From Paracoccaceae bacterium (GTDB taxonomy: Bacteria; Pseudomonadota; Alphaproteobacteria; Rhodobacterales; Rhodobacteraceae): a DNA stretch of 64,000 bases. The stretch's first letter is position 1. The number at the start of each line of letters is the position of its first letter. The stretch lies in the NCBI GenBank assembly GCA_016936395.1, contig JAFGXY010000047.1, positions 1 to 64,000 on the forward strand, given 5' to 3'. The notes beneath the pieces are model-generated. The model worked only from the letters and a program-made list of their open reading frames with translations. It had not been told where the DNA came from and made no database searches. Position numbers and translations under genes: made by a program. Shown in pieces: positions 16,796-25,501 of this stretch.

Positions 16796-17032
16796 TCAGA
16801 ACAGCATCTGAACCGGCCGCGGGTCGCAGATCACGATGAACTGATCGCCCGCCCGCAACAGGTGAAAGCCGCGCGCCCGCACCTCGTGCACAAAGCGGTC
16901 TTGCCCGATCTCGCGTTGCACCCAATGCACGCTGCGTCGCACCACACCGCCACGCGCCTGCTTGGCCGAAAACACCTGATCGACCCAGTAATCCGCGTTG
17001 CTCTGTCTGATGATCGGTTGCGTGCGGCCAGA
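16796..17032 (-). CDS. Small conserved-looking protein with no clear start codon
   Basis: A 78-codon frame opens after a TAG at 17033-17035 and ends at TGA 16796-16798. Its translation includes NADYWVDQVFSAKQARGG, VVRRSVHWVQREIG and GFHLLRAGDQFIVICDPRP. It looks like a genuine compact alpha/beta protein, with a composition unlike a chance frame. I recall similar small proteins in Rhodobacterales (sometimes named phosphoribosylanthranilate isomerase, without basis), but this is memory only. No ATG, GTG or TTG lies near the N-terminus. An ATG at 17045 is in another frame, so a one-base indel, a rare start (ACG/ATC) or decay are possible. Confidence 0.55.
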   Translation of the reverse strand, partial: SGRTQPIIRQSNADYWVDQVFSAKQARGGVVRRSVHWVQREIGQDRFVHEVRARGFHLLRAGDQFIVICDPRPVQMLF

Positions 17033-17061
17033 CTACCGGCCTCATGGTTAACACTGGGTTA

Positions 17062-18042
17062 TCACGCACGCCCGCGCCGTCCACCACGACGCCCGCCTGC
17101 CGATTGCGCCTGTGCTGCCGAGGCTTCGGCGAATGTCATCCCGGCCTCGACCGCCTCCAGCACCTTGGCAAAGCGGATCCACTCACCGCCGTTGGCATCA
17201 TGGTTCATCACGAAATTGGCGGCGCGGATCGCCTCCATTTCCACCTGACGGACCGGGTTCATGATGGCGGATGTCATGCCCGCGCCAATCGCCATCGGCA
17301 GGAATGCGGCGTTGATGCCATGGCGCTGCGGCAGGCCAAAGCTGATGTTGGAAGCGCCGCATGTGGTGTTCACGCCCAATTCCTCGCGCAGGCGGCGGAC
17401 AAGGGCAAAGACCTGATGCCCGGCGGTCGCCATCGCGCCGATCGGCATCACCAGCGGGTCAACCACGATGTCATGCGCCGGAATGCCGAAATCTGCCGCG
17501 CGCTGCACGATCTTTTTCGCTACGGCAAAGCGCACGTCGGGGTCTGGACTGATGCCGGTGTCATCGTTGGAAATCGCCACCACCGGCACATTGTATTTCT
17601 TGACCAGCGGCAGCACCAGTTCCAGCCGCTCTTCCTCACCTGTCACCGAGTTCAACAGCGGGCGGCCCTCGCAGGCGGCAAGACCAGCCTCCAGCGCTGC
17701 CGGAACCGAGCTGTCGATGCACAAGGGCACGTCCACCGTGCCTTGGATCATTTCGATCAGCGCTTTCATCAAGGGCGGTTCGACAAAGTTGTTGTCGGCA
17801 TAACGCGGGTCTTCCGCCATCTTGTTGGTGAACACCGCCCCCGAATTCACATCCAGCACCATGGCCCCACAGGCGACCTGCTCCAGCGCATCGCGCAGGA
17901 CGGTGTCGAAATTGCCCACCTCCAGTTCGGCGGCCAGCTTCTTGCGTCCGGTCGGGTTGATCCGCTCGCCGATCACGCAGAACGGCTCATCAAAGCCGAT
18001 GGTGACGGTTTTCGTTTTTGATTCAAGTACGGTGCGGGTCAT
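17062..18042 (-). CDS. Methyltetrahydrofolate:corrinoid methyltransferase-like protein
   Basis: A 326-residue pterin-binding TIM barrel related to AcsE/MtgA/MtrH-type and MetH folate-domain enzymes. It would move methyl groups between a corrinoid protein and tetrahydrofolate. Seen are the N-terminal FCVIGERINPTGRKKLAAEL, MVLDVNSGA, PLCIDSSVPAALEAGLA, LLNSVTGEE and DIVVDPLVMPIG, all typical of the pterin-binding barrel. The C-terminus is a Gly/Arg-rich tail (GGRRGGRRGR). It lies between the MetF-like gene and the small ORF, in the corrinoid cluster. Confidence 0.88.
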   Translation of the reverse strand: MTRTVLESKTKTVTIGFDEPFCVIGERINPTGRKKLAAELEVGNFDTVLRDALEQVACGAMVLDVNSGAVFTNKMAEDPRYADNNFVEPPLMKALIEMIQGTVDVPLCIDSSVPAALEAGLAACEGRPLLNSVTGEEERLELVLPLVKKYNVPVVAISNDDTGISPDPDVRFAVAKKIVQRAADFGIPAHDIVVDPLVMPIGAMATAGHQVFALVRRLREELGVNTTCGASNISFGLPQRHGINAAFLPMAIGAGMTSAIMNPVRQVEMEAIRAANFVMNHDANGGEWIRFAKVLEAVEAGMTFAEASAAQAQSAGGRRGGRRGRA

Positions 18043-18057
18043 TCTTAAGCCTTTACA

Positions 18058-18978
18058 TTAAGCAGCTATGGCGGGTCTGCCCGAGGCGCCGCCGTGATCC
18101 ATCACCCATTGGGCGCAGGTCTTGATACCGCCCAATGGAAAGAAATGCACCTGTTCGATGCCAAAGCCGGGGTTGGCGGCCTTATGTGCGGCCAGATCGG
18201 CCAGCAATCCGGCTGGCTCATAGGGGGCCAGCAGCCTTGTCACGTCCATCGCGCGCTTTTGCAGCACTTGCAAGGACGAGCCGACGCCGCAGGCAATGGC
18301 GAACTTGATCAGGGTTTGCAGCTTGGCCGGCCCTGCCACGCCGATGTGCACCGCCAGCGCCACACCCTCGGCCTGCAAGCGGTTGACCCAGGCAATCACC
18401 GGGGTGGCATCGAAACAGAACTGCGTCGTCATCGCCATCTTCGCATCGGTGCGCTCGACAAAGGCAGATTTCCAGCGCGCGGCCTGCATCACCATCCGGT
18501 CTGAGCCATCGGGGTCGATGTCGCGGTTGCCCTCGGGGTGGCCTGCCACGTGCAGGCGATCAAACCCATCAAACGCGCCCGATTCCAGCAATTGCATCGA
18601 GGTGTGAAAATCGCCCAGCGGCTTCGCCACGCCGCCCGCCAGCAAAAGACCTTGCCGCACGCCGGCATCGCGGTAGCGGCTGACCCATTCGGTCAGGGTG
18701 GCACGGTCCTTGATGATCCGCGCCGGGAAATGCGGCATCGGGGCAAAGCCTTCCTGCGACAGTCGCCGTGCCGTCGCCACCATGTCTTCGATCGGCGTGC
18801 CGTCGATATGGGCGATGTAGACCCGTGTGCCCGCAGGCAGCAGCGTGCGGAAGTCGTCGATCTTTTCGGCGGTGCGCGGCATCACCTCGATCGAATAGCC
18901 TTTCAGAAACGCCTCAAGCGTCGGTTGGGGCGAGGCGGGCAGGTCGGCTTTGCCGGACCGGAAGCTAAACAAGGCCAT
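18058..18978 (-). CDS. MetF-like methylenetetrahydrofolate reductase
   Basis: A 306-residue TIM-barrel protein of the methylenetetrahydrofolate reductase superfamily, expected to interconvert methyl- and methylene-tetrahydrofolate. Motifs include YIAHIDGTPIEDMVATARRL, GFAPMPHFPARI, LLLAGG, HVAGHPEG and TTQFCFDA. It differs from housekeeping MetF and fits the divergent type found with corrinoid methyltransferases. The ATG at 18978 is preferred since GGGAGAGAG precedes it; earlier in-frame starts would overlap the upstream gene. The next gene starts about 15 bp after its stop. Confidence 0.85.
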   Translation of the reverse strand: MALFSFRSGKADLPASPQPTLEAFLKGYSIEVMPRTAEKIDDFRTLLPAGTRVYIAHIDGTPIEDMVATARRLSQEGFAPMPHFPARIIKDRATLTEWVSRYRDAGVRQGLLLAGGVAKPLGDFHTSMQLLESGAFDGFDRLHVAGHPEGNRDIDPDGSDRMVMQAARWKSAFVERTDAKMAMTTQFCFDATPVIAWVNRLQAEGVALAVHIGVAGPAKLQTLIKFAIACGVGSSLQVLQKRAMDVTRLLAPYEPAGLLADLAAHKAANPGFGIEQVHFFPLGGIKTCAQWVMDHGGASGRPAIAA

Positions 18979-19009
18979 CACTCTCTCCCTCAGGGTCATG
19001 CGCGGTGCC

Positions 19010-19312
19010 TTAGGCCTGTGCCCAGCCATCGGCCGCGATCAGCGCTTTCAGTCGCTCGGTGTCATAGGTGGCTTCCAGACGCGCCGCTTCAGTCTGGGCG
19101 ACCGCCATGTCGTCGCCTTCCACGGTGTAGGCGTCCGCCTTGCGCCACTCGGCAAGGTAGGCATCGGCCTCCTTGGCCCCCACTTTCATCGCGCAACGGT
19201 CGATTGCCTGCTCAAAGCGTTCCGACAGTTGCACCTTGGCCCCACGCCGCCCCTTGCCCACAATCACCTGGGCTGGAATGTCGCGCCAATAGACCACCGT
19301 GACCTCTGCCAT
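19010..19312 (-). CDS. Virulence-factor-domain protein
   Basis: A 100-residue protein beginning MAEVTVVYWRDIPAQVIVGKGRRGAK, which matches the small virulence-factor domain family (a name only; no biochemical role is established). It is the first gene of the minus-strand one-carbon group and runs about 30 bp before the MetF-like gene. This family recurs next to corrinoid one-carbon genes in Rhodobacterales, so a role in the same pathway is likely by context. Confidence 0.75.
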   Translation of the reverse strand: MAEVTVVYWRDIPAQVIVGKGRRGAKVQLSERFEQAIDRCAMKVGAKEADAYLAEWRKADAYTVEGDDMAVAQTEAARLEATYDTERLKALIAADGWAQA

Positions 19313-19586
19313 GCCGTGATTCCCTTCATTCCCAAGACCCTGTTCTAATCGCCCGCCCGCGACAAAAGGGTGCGTTTTCGACACAGCGCGACGCGGACGC
19401 GACCCGCGTCAGAGCGATGTAATACAAACCGGCCTTCGCGGCGACGGGGGGAAATACGAATATTTCTCATGCAGATCATGCATGAAGCCCGTGTAACGCT
19501 GTGATGACGCCCGTTTTGCCGGATCACCGCTTGCGACAGGGGGGGATCAGCGCTACCTTCAGACCAACAACTCATGGAGGGCGGAT
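19313..19586. other. Divergent intergenic region, 274 bp
   Basis: Separates the minus-strand one-carbon group from ppx/gppA. It should hold both promoters. TCATGCA occurs twice, 2 bp apart (19467-19482), within an AT-richer stretch, a possible regulator site. The GGAGGGCGGA before 19587 is the ppx/gppA ribosome site. None of the palindromes seen at 16.7 kb is repeated here. Confidence 0.5.
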
Positions 19587-20723
19587 ATGACGCCCGAGCG
19601 TCCCCGGGGGGGGGACGCATCGCAAACATCGGTCGAGCTGGTAGAAGGCTCCCGTGTCATCGACTCGTCACCCCCTCAGAAGCCGGGGTCAGGCACGCTT
19701 TATGCAGCGCTTGATCTGGGCACAAACAGTTGCCGGATGCTGATTGCCCAACCCAAGGGCAGTCAGTTTACGGTCGTGGACAGTTTTTCCAAGACTGTTC
19801 AGCTTGGCGTGGGGCTGGAAGCCTCGGGCCGGCTTTCGCGTGCCTCGATGGGGCGGACGGTGCAGGCCCTGCGGATCTGCCAGAAAAAGATCGAGCGTCA
19901 CGGTGTGGTGCGGATGCGTCTGGTCGCGACCGAGGCCTGTCGGCGTGCTCGCAACGCGCGCGATTTCATCCGTCAGGTCAAGCGTGAAACCGGCCTTCAG
20001 CTTGAAATCATCCCGCCCGAAGAAGAGGCACGTCTGGCGGTGATCTCTTGTGCGCCGCTGGTAAACGTGCGGACCGAGCAGCTTTTGGTCGTCGATATCG
20101 GCGGCGGCTCGACCGAGTTGGTGTGGATCGACCTGTCCGATGTGGCACCCGAGGACCGACCGCGCGCCATCATGGGGCTGCACTCTGGCTTTCAGGCCCA
20201 GCCCGAGGGCGGGGCGCGGGTGGTGGACTGGATTTCGGTGCCGCTGGGGGTGGCAACCTTGCGCGACCAGTTCATTGATGTTGACGATGACGCTGCCCGC
20301 TTTGCGCTGATGAGCTGGTTCTTTGAAGAACAGCTTGCCAGCTTTTCGCCCTATAACGCCCAGCACCCGCGCGAAGGCTTTCAGATCATCGGCACCTCCG
20401 GCACGGTGACCACGGTGGCTGCCAGCTATATCGGTTTGCGCCGCTATGACCGGACCAAGGTCGATGGCTTGCAGATGACCAGTGACCAGATCGACTTTGT
20501 GATCCGCGATTACCTGTCGCTTGGCCCGGAAGGCCGCCGCACCGACCCGCGCATTGGCCGTGACCGGCATGCGCTGATCATGTCGGGGGCGGCTATCCTT
20601 CAGGCGCTGATGCGGATATGGCCGACCGACCGTTTGTCAGTGGCCGACCGTGGCCTGCGCGAGGGGCTGCTTTATGCCCAGATGACCGCCGATGGCGTGT
20701 TGACCGAAGGACCATTCGAATGA
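19587..20723 (+). CDS. Ppx/GppA family exopolyphosphatase/pppGpp phosphatase
   Basis: A 378-residue protein of the actin-fold Ppx/GppA family that removes terminal phosphate from polyphosphate or from pppGpp. Motifs are [14 protein letters not shown], a central [15 protein letters not shown] and [11 protein letters not shown]. The C-terminal extension of E. coli Ppx is absent, so it is the short form and substrate choice cannot be read. It overlaps rlmE by ATGA. Confidence 0.92.
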   Translation: MTPERPRGGDASQTSVELVEGSRVIDSSPPQKPGSGTLYAALDLGTNSCRMLIAQPKGSQFTVVDSFSKTVQLGVGLEASGRLSRASMGRTVQALRICQKKIERHGVVRMRLVATEACRRARNARDFIRQVKRETGLQLEIIPPEEEARLAVISCAPLVNVRTEQLLVVDIGGGSTELVWIDLSDVAPEDRPRAIMGLHSGFQAQPEGGARVVDWISVPLGVATLRDQFIDVDDDAARFALMSWFFEEQLASFSPYNAQHPREGFQIIGTSGTVTTVAASYIGLRRYDRTKVDGLQMTSDQIDFVIRDYLSLGPEGRRTDPRIGRDRHALIMSGAAILQALMRIWPTDRLSVADRGLREGLLYAQMTADGVLTEGPFE

Positions 20724-21478
20724 CCGACAAGAACACCTCGGGGCGCGGGCAGCGCGAATTGCGGGTGCGGGTGAAGACCGCCAAGGGCCGCAAGCTTTCG
20801 TCCACGCTGTGGCTGGAGCGGCAGCTGAACGACCCTTACGTTATCCGCGCCAAGAAAGAGGGCTATCGCGGCCGCGCGGCCTACAAGATCCTGGAACTGG
20901 ATGACCGCTATGGATTTTTGAAGCCGGGGGCGCGGGTGGTTGACCTGGGCTGTGCGCCGGGGGGCTGGTGTCAGGTCGCGGTGGTGCGGGTCAACGCCTT
21001 GGCGCAGAACCCGAAAAAGCCGGTGGGAACCGTGCTGGGGGTGGACTTGCAAGAGATCGAGGCAATTCCGGGCGCCGAGCTGCACCAGCTTGATTTCCTG
21101 TCGGACGGCGCCGACGATCTTGTCAAGGGCTGGCTGGGCGGCCGCGCCGATGTGGTGATGTCCGACATGGCGGCGGCTGCGTCTGGCCACAAGGGCACCG
21201 ACCATTTGCGCATCGTGGCCCTGATCGAGGCGGCGCTGGAGTTTGCCTTTGACGTGCTGGAAGATGGCGGCACCTTTGTGACCAAAGTGCTGGCGGGCGG
21301 GGCCGAAAGTGCGATGCAGACCGTATTGAAGAAGAACTTCACCAAGGTGGCAAACGTCAAACCCCCGGCCAGCCGGTCGGACAGTTCGGAAAAATTCGTG
21401 GTGGCGATGGGCTATCGCGGCAGGGCGCTTGCAGCGGCCAAAGCCGCCGAGGATGATCACGACCGAACCGATGACTGA
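20720..21478 (+). CDS. rlmE: 23S rRNA (uridine-2'-O)-methyltransferase
   Basis: RlmE/FtsJ methylates U2552 of 23S rRNA. The 252-residue protein has the FtsJ fold: [29 protein letters not shown] (SAM site), [18 protein letters not shown] with the catalytic Asp, and the KDKE-tetrad Lys in FVTKVLAGG. It starts inside the ppx/gppA stop (ATGA), a pairing common in alphaproteobacteria. A terminator follows at 21507. Confidence 0.95.
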   Translation: MTDKNTSGRGQRELRVRVKTAKGRKLSSTLWLERQLNDPYVIRAKKEGYRGRAAYKILELDDRYGFLKPGARVVDLGCAPGGWCQVAVVRVNALAQNPKKPVGTVLGVDLQEIEAIPGAELHQLDFLSDGADDLVKGWLGGRADVVMSDMAAAASGHKGTDHLRIVALIEAALEFAFDVLEDGGTFVTKVLAGGAESAMQTVLKKNFTKVANVKPPASRSDSSEKFVVAMGYRGRALAAAKAAEDDHDRTDD

Positions 21479-21506
21479 ACCGATATTCCACTGTTGCAGT
21501 CACGCC

Positions 21507-21531
21507 AAAGGCACCCCACGGGGTGCCTTTT
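21507..21531 (+). terminator. Rho-independent terminator after rlmE
   Basis: AAAGGCACCC pairs with GGGTGCCTTT around CACG, with A-rich and T-rich flanks. It could work in both directions, ending ppx-rlmE and the convergent DUF882 gene. Confidence 0.8.
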
Positions 21532-21556
21532 CACCAAACGCTGATCTGCACGGGCC

Positions 21557-22126
21557 TCAGCCGCCCCAGGTGCGAACCGGGCCACAATCCATGTGGACGA
21601 AGTTTGACCGCGAATAGCGACCCACCCCCCCCGACGCACAGGCCGACGCCGCCTTGGCCATCTGCCCGACCGACCGCGACTTCAGCCGCAGGTCAGCCGC
21701 CTGACCCTTCATGTGCAACGAATTCTTCGCCACACCGCCCGACTTGGACCGCAGCATCGCATTGGTGCTGGGGCTGCGATAGCCCGACAGCATCATGTAG
21801 GGTTCCGACACATCCATCAGACGATGCGCTGCGGCCATGATATCCACCGTGCGCGGGTCGATCTTGATGGTATCGCCCGAGCGCCAGTCGCGCATGAAGT
21901 GGTTGATCTCTTTCAGAACCTCGGGGACGTATTCCCCCTCGACCCAATAGATCGTGTCGATGCTTTCGCCGGTGCGGCCCGAGTACATCCGGACGCGGCG
22001 AATATCGCCTGCGCCTTTCAACAACCCGAACGCATTGGAGTAGGTGGGGGCTGCCACAACCATTGTTGCCGCGAAGGCACCCAATAGTCCGCGCCGCGTG
22101 AAGCCGAACGTCGATTCATCTGCCAT
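21557..22126 (-). CDS. DUF882/YcbK-like peptidase M15 family protein, Tat-exported
   Basis: A 189-residue protein of the YcbK/DUF882 family, likely a periplasmic zinc-dependent peptidoglycan peptidase-like protein. A twin-arginine signal FTRRGLLGAF precedes a hydrophobic stretch. The metal-binding pattern of the M15/D-Ala-D-Ala carboxypeptidase fold is seen: SGYRSPSTN, SLHMKGQAADLRL and FVHMDCGPVRTW supply His, Asp and His. The ATG at 22126 is chosen because it gives a proper Tat signal. It faces away from a YcbB-type L,D-transpeptidase gene, another cell-wall enzyme. Confidence 0.9.
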   Translation of the reverse strand: MADESTFGFTRRGLLGAFAATMVVAAPTYSNAFGLLKGAGDIRRVRMYSGRTGESIDTIYWVEGEYVPEVLKEINHFMRDWRSGDTIKIDPRTVDIMAAAHRLMDVSEPYMMLSGYRSPSTNAMLRSKSGGVAKNSLHMKGQAADLRLKSRSVGQMAKAASACASGGVGRYSRSNFVHMDCGPVRTWGG

Positions 22127-22449
22127 TCTAAGCGCCTGTCCCGTCGTGTTGTTCGACCACCTGAACGGTGGTTCATCTGCACGTATCCCCAAGTGTTGGA
22201 GAGCTTATGCCACGCTTTGATTCTTTACCCAAGACCGGATTCCTTCCTGTCGCCAGCATGTGCCGGGTGTCGGCAAAAAATTGCTGAAAGCTGCCCCCAC
22301 GATGCGCTGCATTTTTCTCATGCATTTGTTGCAAAATAGAAACGCTTTCCGGGGCCGATGCGCGCAATCGGCGGGAACGTGAATGGACTCGGCCCGCAAC
22401 ATCGCAGACCCTTGTCACATTCGCGGTTTTGAACAGAGGTTTGCGCAGG
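22127..22449. other. Divergent intergenic region, 323 bp
   Basis: Lies between the Tat-exported DUF882 gene and the L,D-transpeptidase. One small hairpin, ACCACC-TGAAC-GGTGGT (22156-22172), sits 30 bp upstream of the DUF882 start and could be an operator or leader hairpin. The central part is relatively AT-rich (ATTTTTCTCATGCATTTGTT) and probably holds promoters. No gene is seen. Confidence 0.5.
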
Positions 22450-24066
22450 ATGATTACGGACAGGGGCATCGCCCGGTTGCGGGCATGGTCGACGGTGGCA
22501 TCTGTCCTTGCGGTCTTGATGGGGCAGCCTGCGCTGGCCCAGGATTTCCCCAGTCCTTTCGTGCAAACCATCGCTGTGGCCGCGTCCGACGATGACGCGA
22601 TTGCTGCGTTTTATCGCGACAATGACTATCGCCCCTTGTGGACCGGCGCGGGCGAGGCCGACGCCGCCCGCCGCGCGGCCCTGTTCAATGCCGTGTCGCG
22701 GGCCGGGGATCATGGCCTGCCGACGGCCCGATATGACGTTCAGGCGCTGTCCGCAATGCTGTCGCAGGCGGTCACCGAAGGCGACCGCGCCCGTGCCGAA
22801 GTGGCGCTGACCCGCGCCTTTCTGTCCTACGCCCGCGATGTGCGGTCGGGCGCGACCGAGCCAAAGCTGGTGGACACCGGCATCGTGCGTGACATCGCGC
22901 GCCCCGATCCGGCCGGTCTGCTGGCCCAGTTGCAAAGTCGCAACCCGGTTGAGGTGATGCAGGATCTGCCCCCCAAAGGCCCGCATTACGCCCAGTTGAT
23001 GCGCGCGAAACTGGCGCTTGAAGGCAAGATTGCCGCGGGGGGCTGGGGGCCGACGGTTCTGGCAGGCGCGCTTGCCCCGGGCGAGACGGGGGAAACTGTC
23101 GTCGCCTTGCGCGACCGGCTGGTGGCCATGGGGTATCTGGGCCGGTCGGCCACCCGCAGCTATGATGCGGCCATCCAGACCGCCGTGACCCGGTTCCAGC
23201 TTGACCACGGTCTTGCCCCGGATGGCATCGCCACGCCCGCGACCCTTGCGCAACTGAATGTCGCGCCGGAACAGCGGTTGAAATCCATCGTGGTCGCCAT
23301 GGAGCGGATGCGCTGGATGGGTGATACCCCGTTGGGCGACCGTCATGTCTGGGTCAACCTGCCCGATTACACCGCCAAGATCATCGACCACGGCAAGGTA
23401 ACGTTCGAAACCCGCGCCGTGATCGGCAAGAACGTGCCGGACCAACGCACGCCCGAGTTTTCGGATGTGATGGAAACCATCGTCATCAACCCGTCCTGGG
23501 GCGTGCCGCGGTCGATCATCGTCAACGAATACCTGCCGCTTTTGCAACGCAATCCCAATGCGGTCAGCCACTTGCAGGTGATCGACCGGCGCGGTCGGGT
23601 GGTGTCGCGCGGGGCGGTCAACTTTGCCGGATACTCGGCCCGGACCTTCCCGTTCGGCCTGCGCCAACCGCCTTCCGATGGCAATGCGCTGGGAAAGGTC
23701 AAGTTCCTGTTCCCCAACACCCACAACATCTATCTGCATGATACGCCGGCAAAAAACCTGTTCAGCCATGATGTGCGCGCCTACAGCCACGGCTGCATCC
23801 GACTGGCCGACCCGATTGATTTCGCCGAAACCTTGATGGCCACACAATCGCCCGACCCCAAGGCCGAATTTTCGCGGGTTCTGAAGACCGGACGCGAAAG
23901 CCCGGTGAAGATCGAAGAAAAGCTGCCGGTGCATCTGGTGTATTTCACCGCCTTTCCGGGGGCCAAGGGCCAGATGACCTATCGCGCCGACATCTATGAC
24001 CGCGATGCCAAACTGTTTCAGGCGCTTGAGGCCGCCGGGGTGGTCTTGCCGATGGTTCGTGGCTAG
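22450..24066 (+). CDS. YcbB/LdtD-type L,D-transpeptidase
   Basis: Makes 3-3 cross-links in peptidoglycan or attaches proteins to it. The 538-residue protein has an N-terminal signal (hydrophobic core VASVLAVLMGQPALA), a scaffold domain (about 45-210), a peptidoglycan-binding repeat (TAVTRFQLDHGLAPDGIATPATLAQL) and a YkuD catalytic domain with the nucleophile in YSHGCIRLADP. The ATG at 22450 is favoured because AGAGG lies 12 bases before it and the signal peptide fits; a TTG seven codons earlier is also open. Confidence 0.93.
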   Translation: MITDRGIARLRAWSTVASVLAVLMGQPALAQDFPSPFVQTIAVAASDDDAIAAFYRDNDYRPLWTGAGEADAARRAALFNAVSRAGDHGLPTARYDVQALSAMLSQAVTEGDRARAEVALTRAFLSYARDVRSGATEPKLVDTGIVRDIARPDPAGLLAQLQSRNPVEVMQDLPPKGPHYAQLMRAKLALEGKIAAGGWGPTVLAGALAPGETGETVVALRDRLVAMGYLGRSATRSYDAAIQTAVTRFQLDHGLAPDGIATPATLAQLNVAPEQRLKSIVVAMERMRWMGDTPLGDRHVWVNLPDYTAKIIDHGKVTFETRAVIGKNVPDQRTPEFSDVMETIVINPSWGVPRSIIVNEYLPLLQRNPNAVSHLQVIDRRGRVVSRGAVNFAGYSARTFPFGLRQPPSDGNALGKVKFLFPNTHNIYLHDTPAKNLFSHDVRAYSHGCIRLADPIDFAETLMATQSPDPKAEFSRVLKTGRESPVKIEEKLPVHLVYFTAFPGAKGQMTYRADIYDRDAKLFQALEAAGVVLPMVRG

Positions 24067-24108
24067 ACACCGGCCCCAAGGCCGTGTCCGGCCGGAAGGA
24101 GTGTCGTG

Positions 24109-25188
24109 ATGGCTCATAGCATTTCCCAGATTGCCGCCGCCCTTGGTGCCGACTGTGCCGGGGCAACCGATTTGCAGGTCAGCGGTGCGGCAGAACCGGC
24201 GCAGGCCGGACCCGATGATCTGGCGCTCGCGGTGAACCCCAAATATGCCGATGGGCTTGCCTTGGGGCAGGCGCGCGCGGCGCTGCTGTGGCCGGGGGCC
24301 GATTGGCAGGGCTTGGGTCTGCAAGCGGCGATCTTTGCGCCGCGCGGGCGGCTGGCGATGGCCGGGCTGACCGCGATGCTGGACCCCGGACCTGCCATCG
24401 CGCCGGGCATCCATGCGCTGAGTGTGGTTGACCCGTCGGCGCAGATTGCCGCAGGGGCGGCCATCGGTCCGTTTGTCACCATCGGGGCAGGGGTGATGAT
24501 CGGGCCGCGCGCGCGGATCGCAAGCCACGTCAGTATTGCCGAGGGCGCGCATATCGGGGCGGATGCACTGATCTTGCAAGGCGCGCGGATCGGCGCGCGG
24601 GTGGTGATCGGCGACCGCCTGATCTGCCAACCGGGCGCGGTGATCGGGGCGGATGGATTTTCCTTTGTCACACCGCAGAAATCCGGCGTCGAAGAAATCC
24701 GCGAAAGTCTTGGCCAACGCGACCAGATCACCGTGCAAAGCTGGACACGGATACATTCATTGGGCGCTGTAACCATCGGAGATGACGTGGAAATCGGCGC
24801 GAATGCCTGCATTGACCGGGGCACCATCCGCAACACCATGATCGGGTCGGGCACCAAGCTGGATAACCTTGTCCACATCGGCCACAATGTGGTTGTCGGG
24901 CGCGATTGTCTGCTGTGCGGTCAGGTCGGCATCGCCGGTTCTGCCCGCATCGGCGACCGGGTGGTGATGGGGGGGCAGTGCGGCGTGAACGACAATATCT
25001 TTGTCGGCGATGACGTGATCTGCGGCGGTGCCACCAAGGTCTTTACCAACGCCCCCGCCGGCCGGGTGCTGCTGGGCTATCCGGCGGTGAAGATGGAAAC
25101 CCATGTCGAGATGCAAAAGGCACTGCGCCGCCTGCCAAGGCTTGCGGCAAAGGTTGCAGAACTGGAGAAAGTCATCCAGAAGTCATGA
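24109..25188 (+). CDS. lpxD: UDP-3-O-acylglucosamine N-acyltransferase
   Basis: Transfers the amide-linked acyl chain to UDP-3-O-acyl-GlcN in lipid A synthesis. The 359-residue protein has the N-terminal LpxD uridine-binding domain, then many left-handed-helix hexapeptide repeats (IGPFVTIGAGVMIGPRARI and similar) and the catalytic His in LVHIGHNVVVG. GGAAGGAG precedes the start. It stands apart from the usual lpxD-fabZ-lpxA order and is instead followed by an acyl carrier protein and a ketosynthase. Confidence 0.95.
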   Translation: MAHSISQIAAALGADCAGATDLQVSGAAEPAQAGPDDLALAVNPKYADGLALGQARAALLWPGADWQGLGLQAAIFAPRGRLAMAGLTAMLDPGPAIAPGIHALSVVDPSAQIAAGAAIGPFVTIGAGVMIGPRARIASHVSIAEGAHIGADALILQGARIGARVVIGDRLICQPGAVIGADGFSFVTPQKSGVEEIRESLGQRDQITVQSWTRIHSLGAVTIGDDVEIGANACIDRGTIRNTMIGSGTKLDNLVHIGHNVVVGRDCLLCGQVGIAGSARIGDRVVMGGQCGVNDNIFVGDDVICGGATKVFTNAPAGRVLLGYPAVKMETHVEMQKALRRLPRLAAKVAELEKVIQKS

Positions 25189-25228
25189 AAGTTCCTTACG
25201 TGCTTGGCCAAAGCGAAAGGATACCGTC

Positions 25229-25495
25229 ATGAGCAGTCAGACCGCCCAAACCATCATCGCCCTCATTGCTGAACAGGCCCTGTTGCAGCCATCGGATCTG
25301 GGCGCCGAAACGCGCCTTGCCGACCTTGGATTGGACAGTCTGGCGATGGTCGAGATCATCTTCGCGCTGGAAGAGACCTTTGACATCGCCATCCCCTTCA
25401 ACGCCAACGAACCCGGCAAGGGTGAGTTTGACCTGTCTTCGATCGGCGCGATCATCGCGGCGGTTGAAGGTCTGGTGTCGCAGAAAGCCGCCTGA
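25229..25495 (+). CDS. Dedicated acyl carrier protein
   Basis: An 88-residue ACP with the phosphopantetheine attachment serine in LGLDSLAMVEIIFALEE. It is not the housekeeping AcpP (which reads ADSLDTVE and is about 77 residues). It follows lpxD by 40 bp and precedes a ketosynthase by 6 bp, so the three likely act together on a special acyl chain. The resemblance to AcpXL of lipid A long-chain systems is positional rather than proven. Confidence 0.88.
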   Translation: MSSQTAQTIIALIAEQALLQPSDLGAETRLADLGLDSLAMVEIIFALEETFDIAIPFNANEPGKGEFDLSSIGAIIAAVEGLVSQKAA

Positions 25496-25501
25496 GCCTG
25501 C

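Noticed and set aside
22318-24756. An 812-codon open frame on the minus strand
   Set aside because: It lies opposite the L,D-transpeptidase and lpxD genes, spans their junction, and has a low-complexity His/Arg/Gln composition typical of antisense frames in GC-rich DNA.
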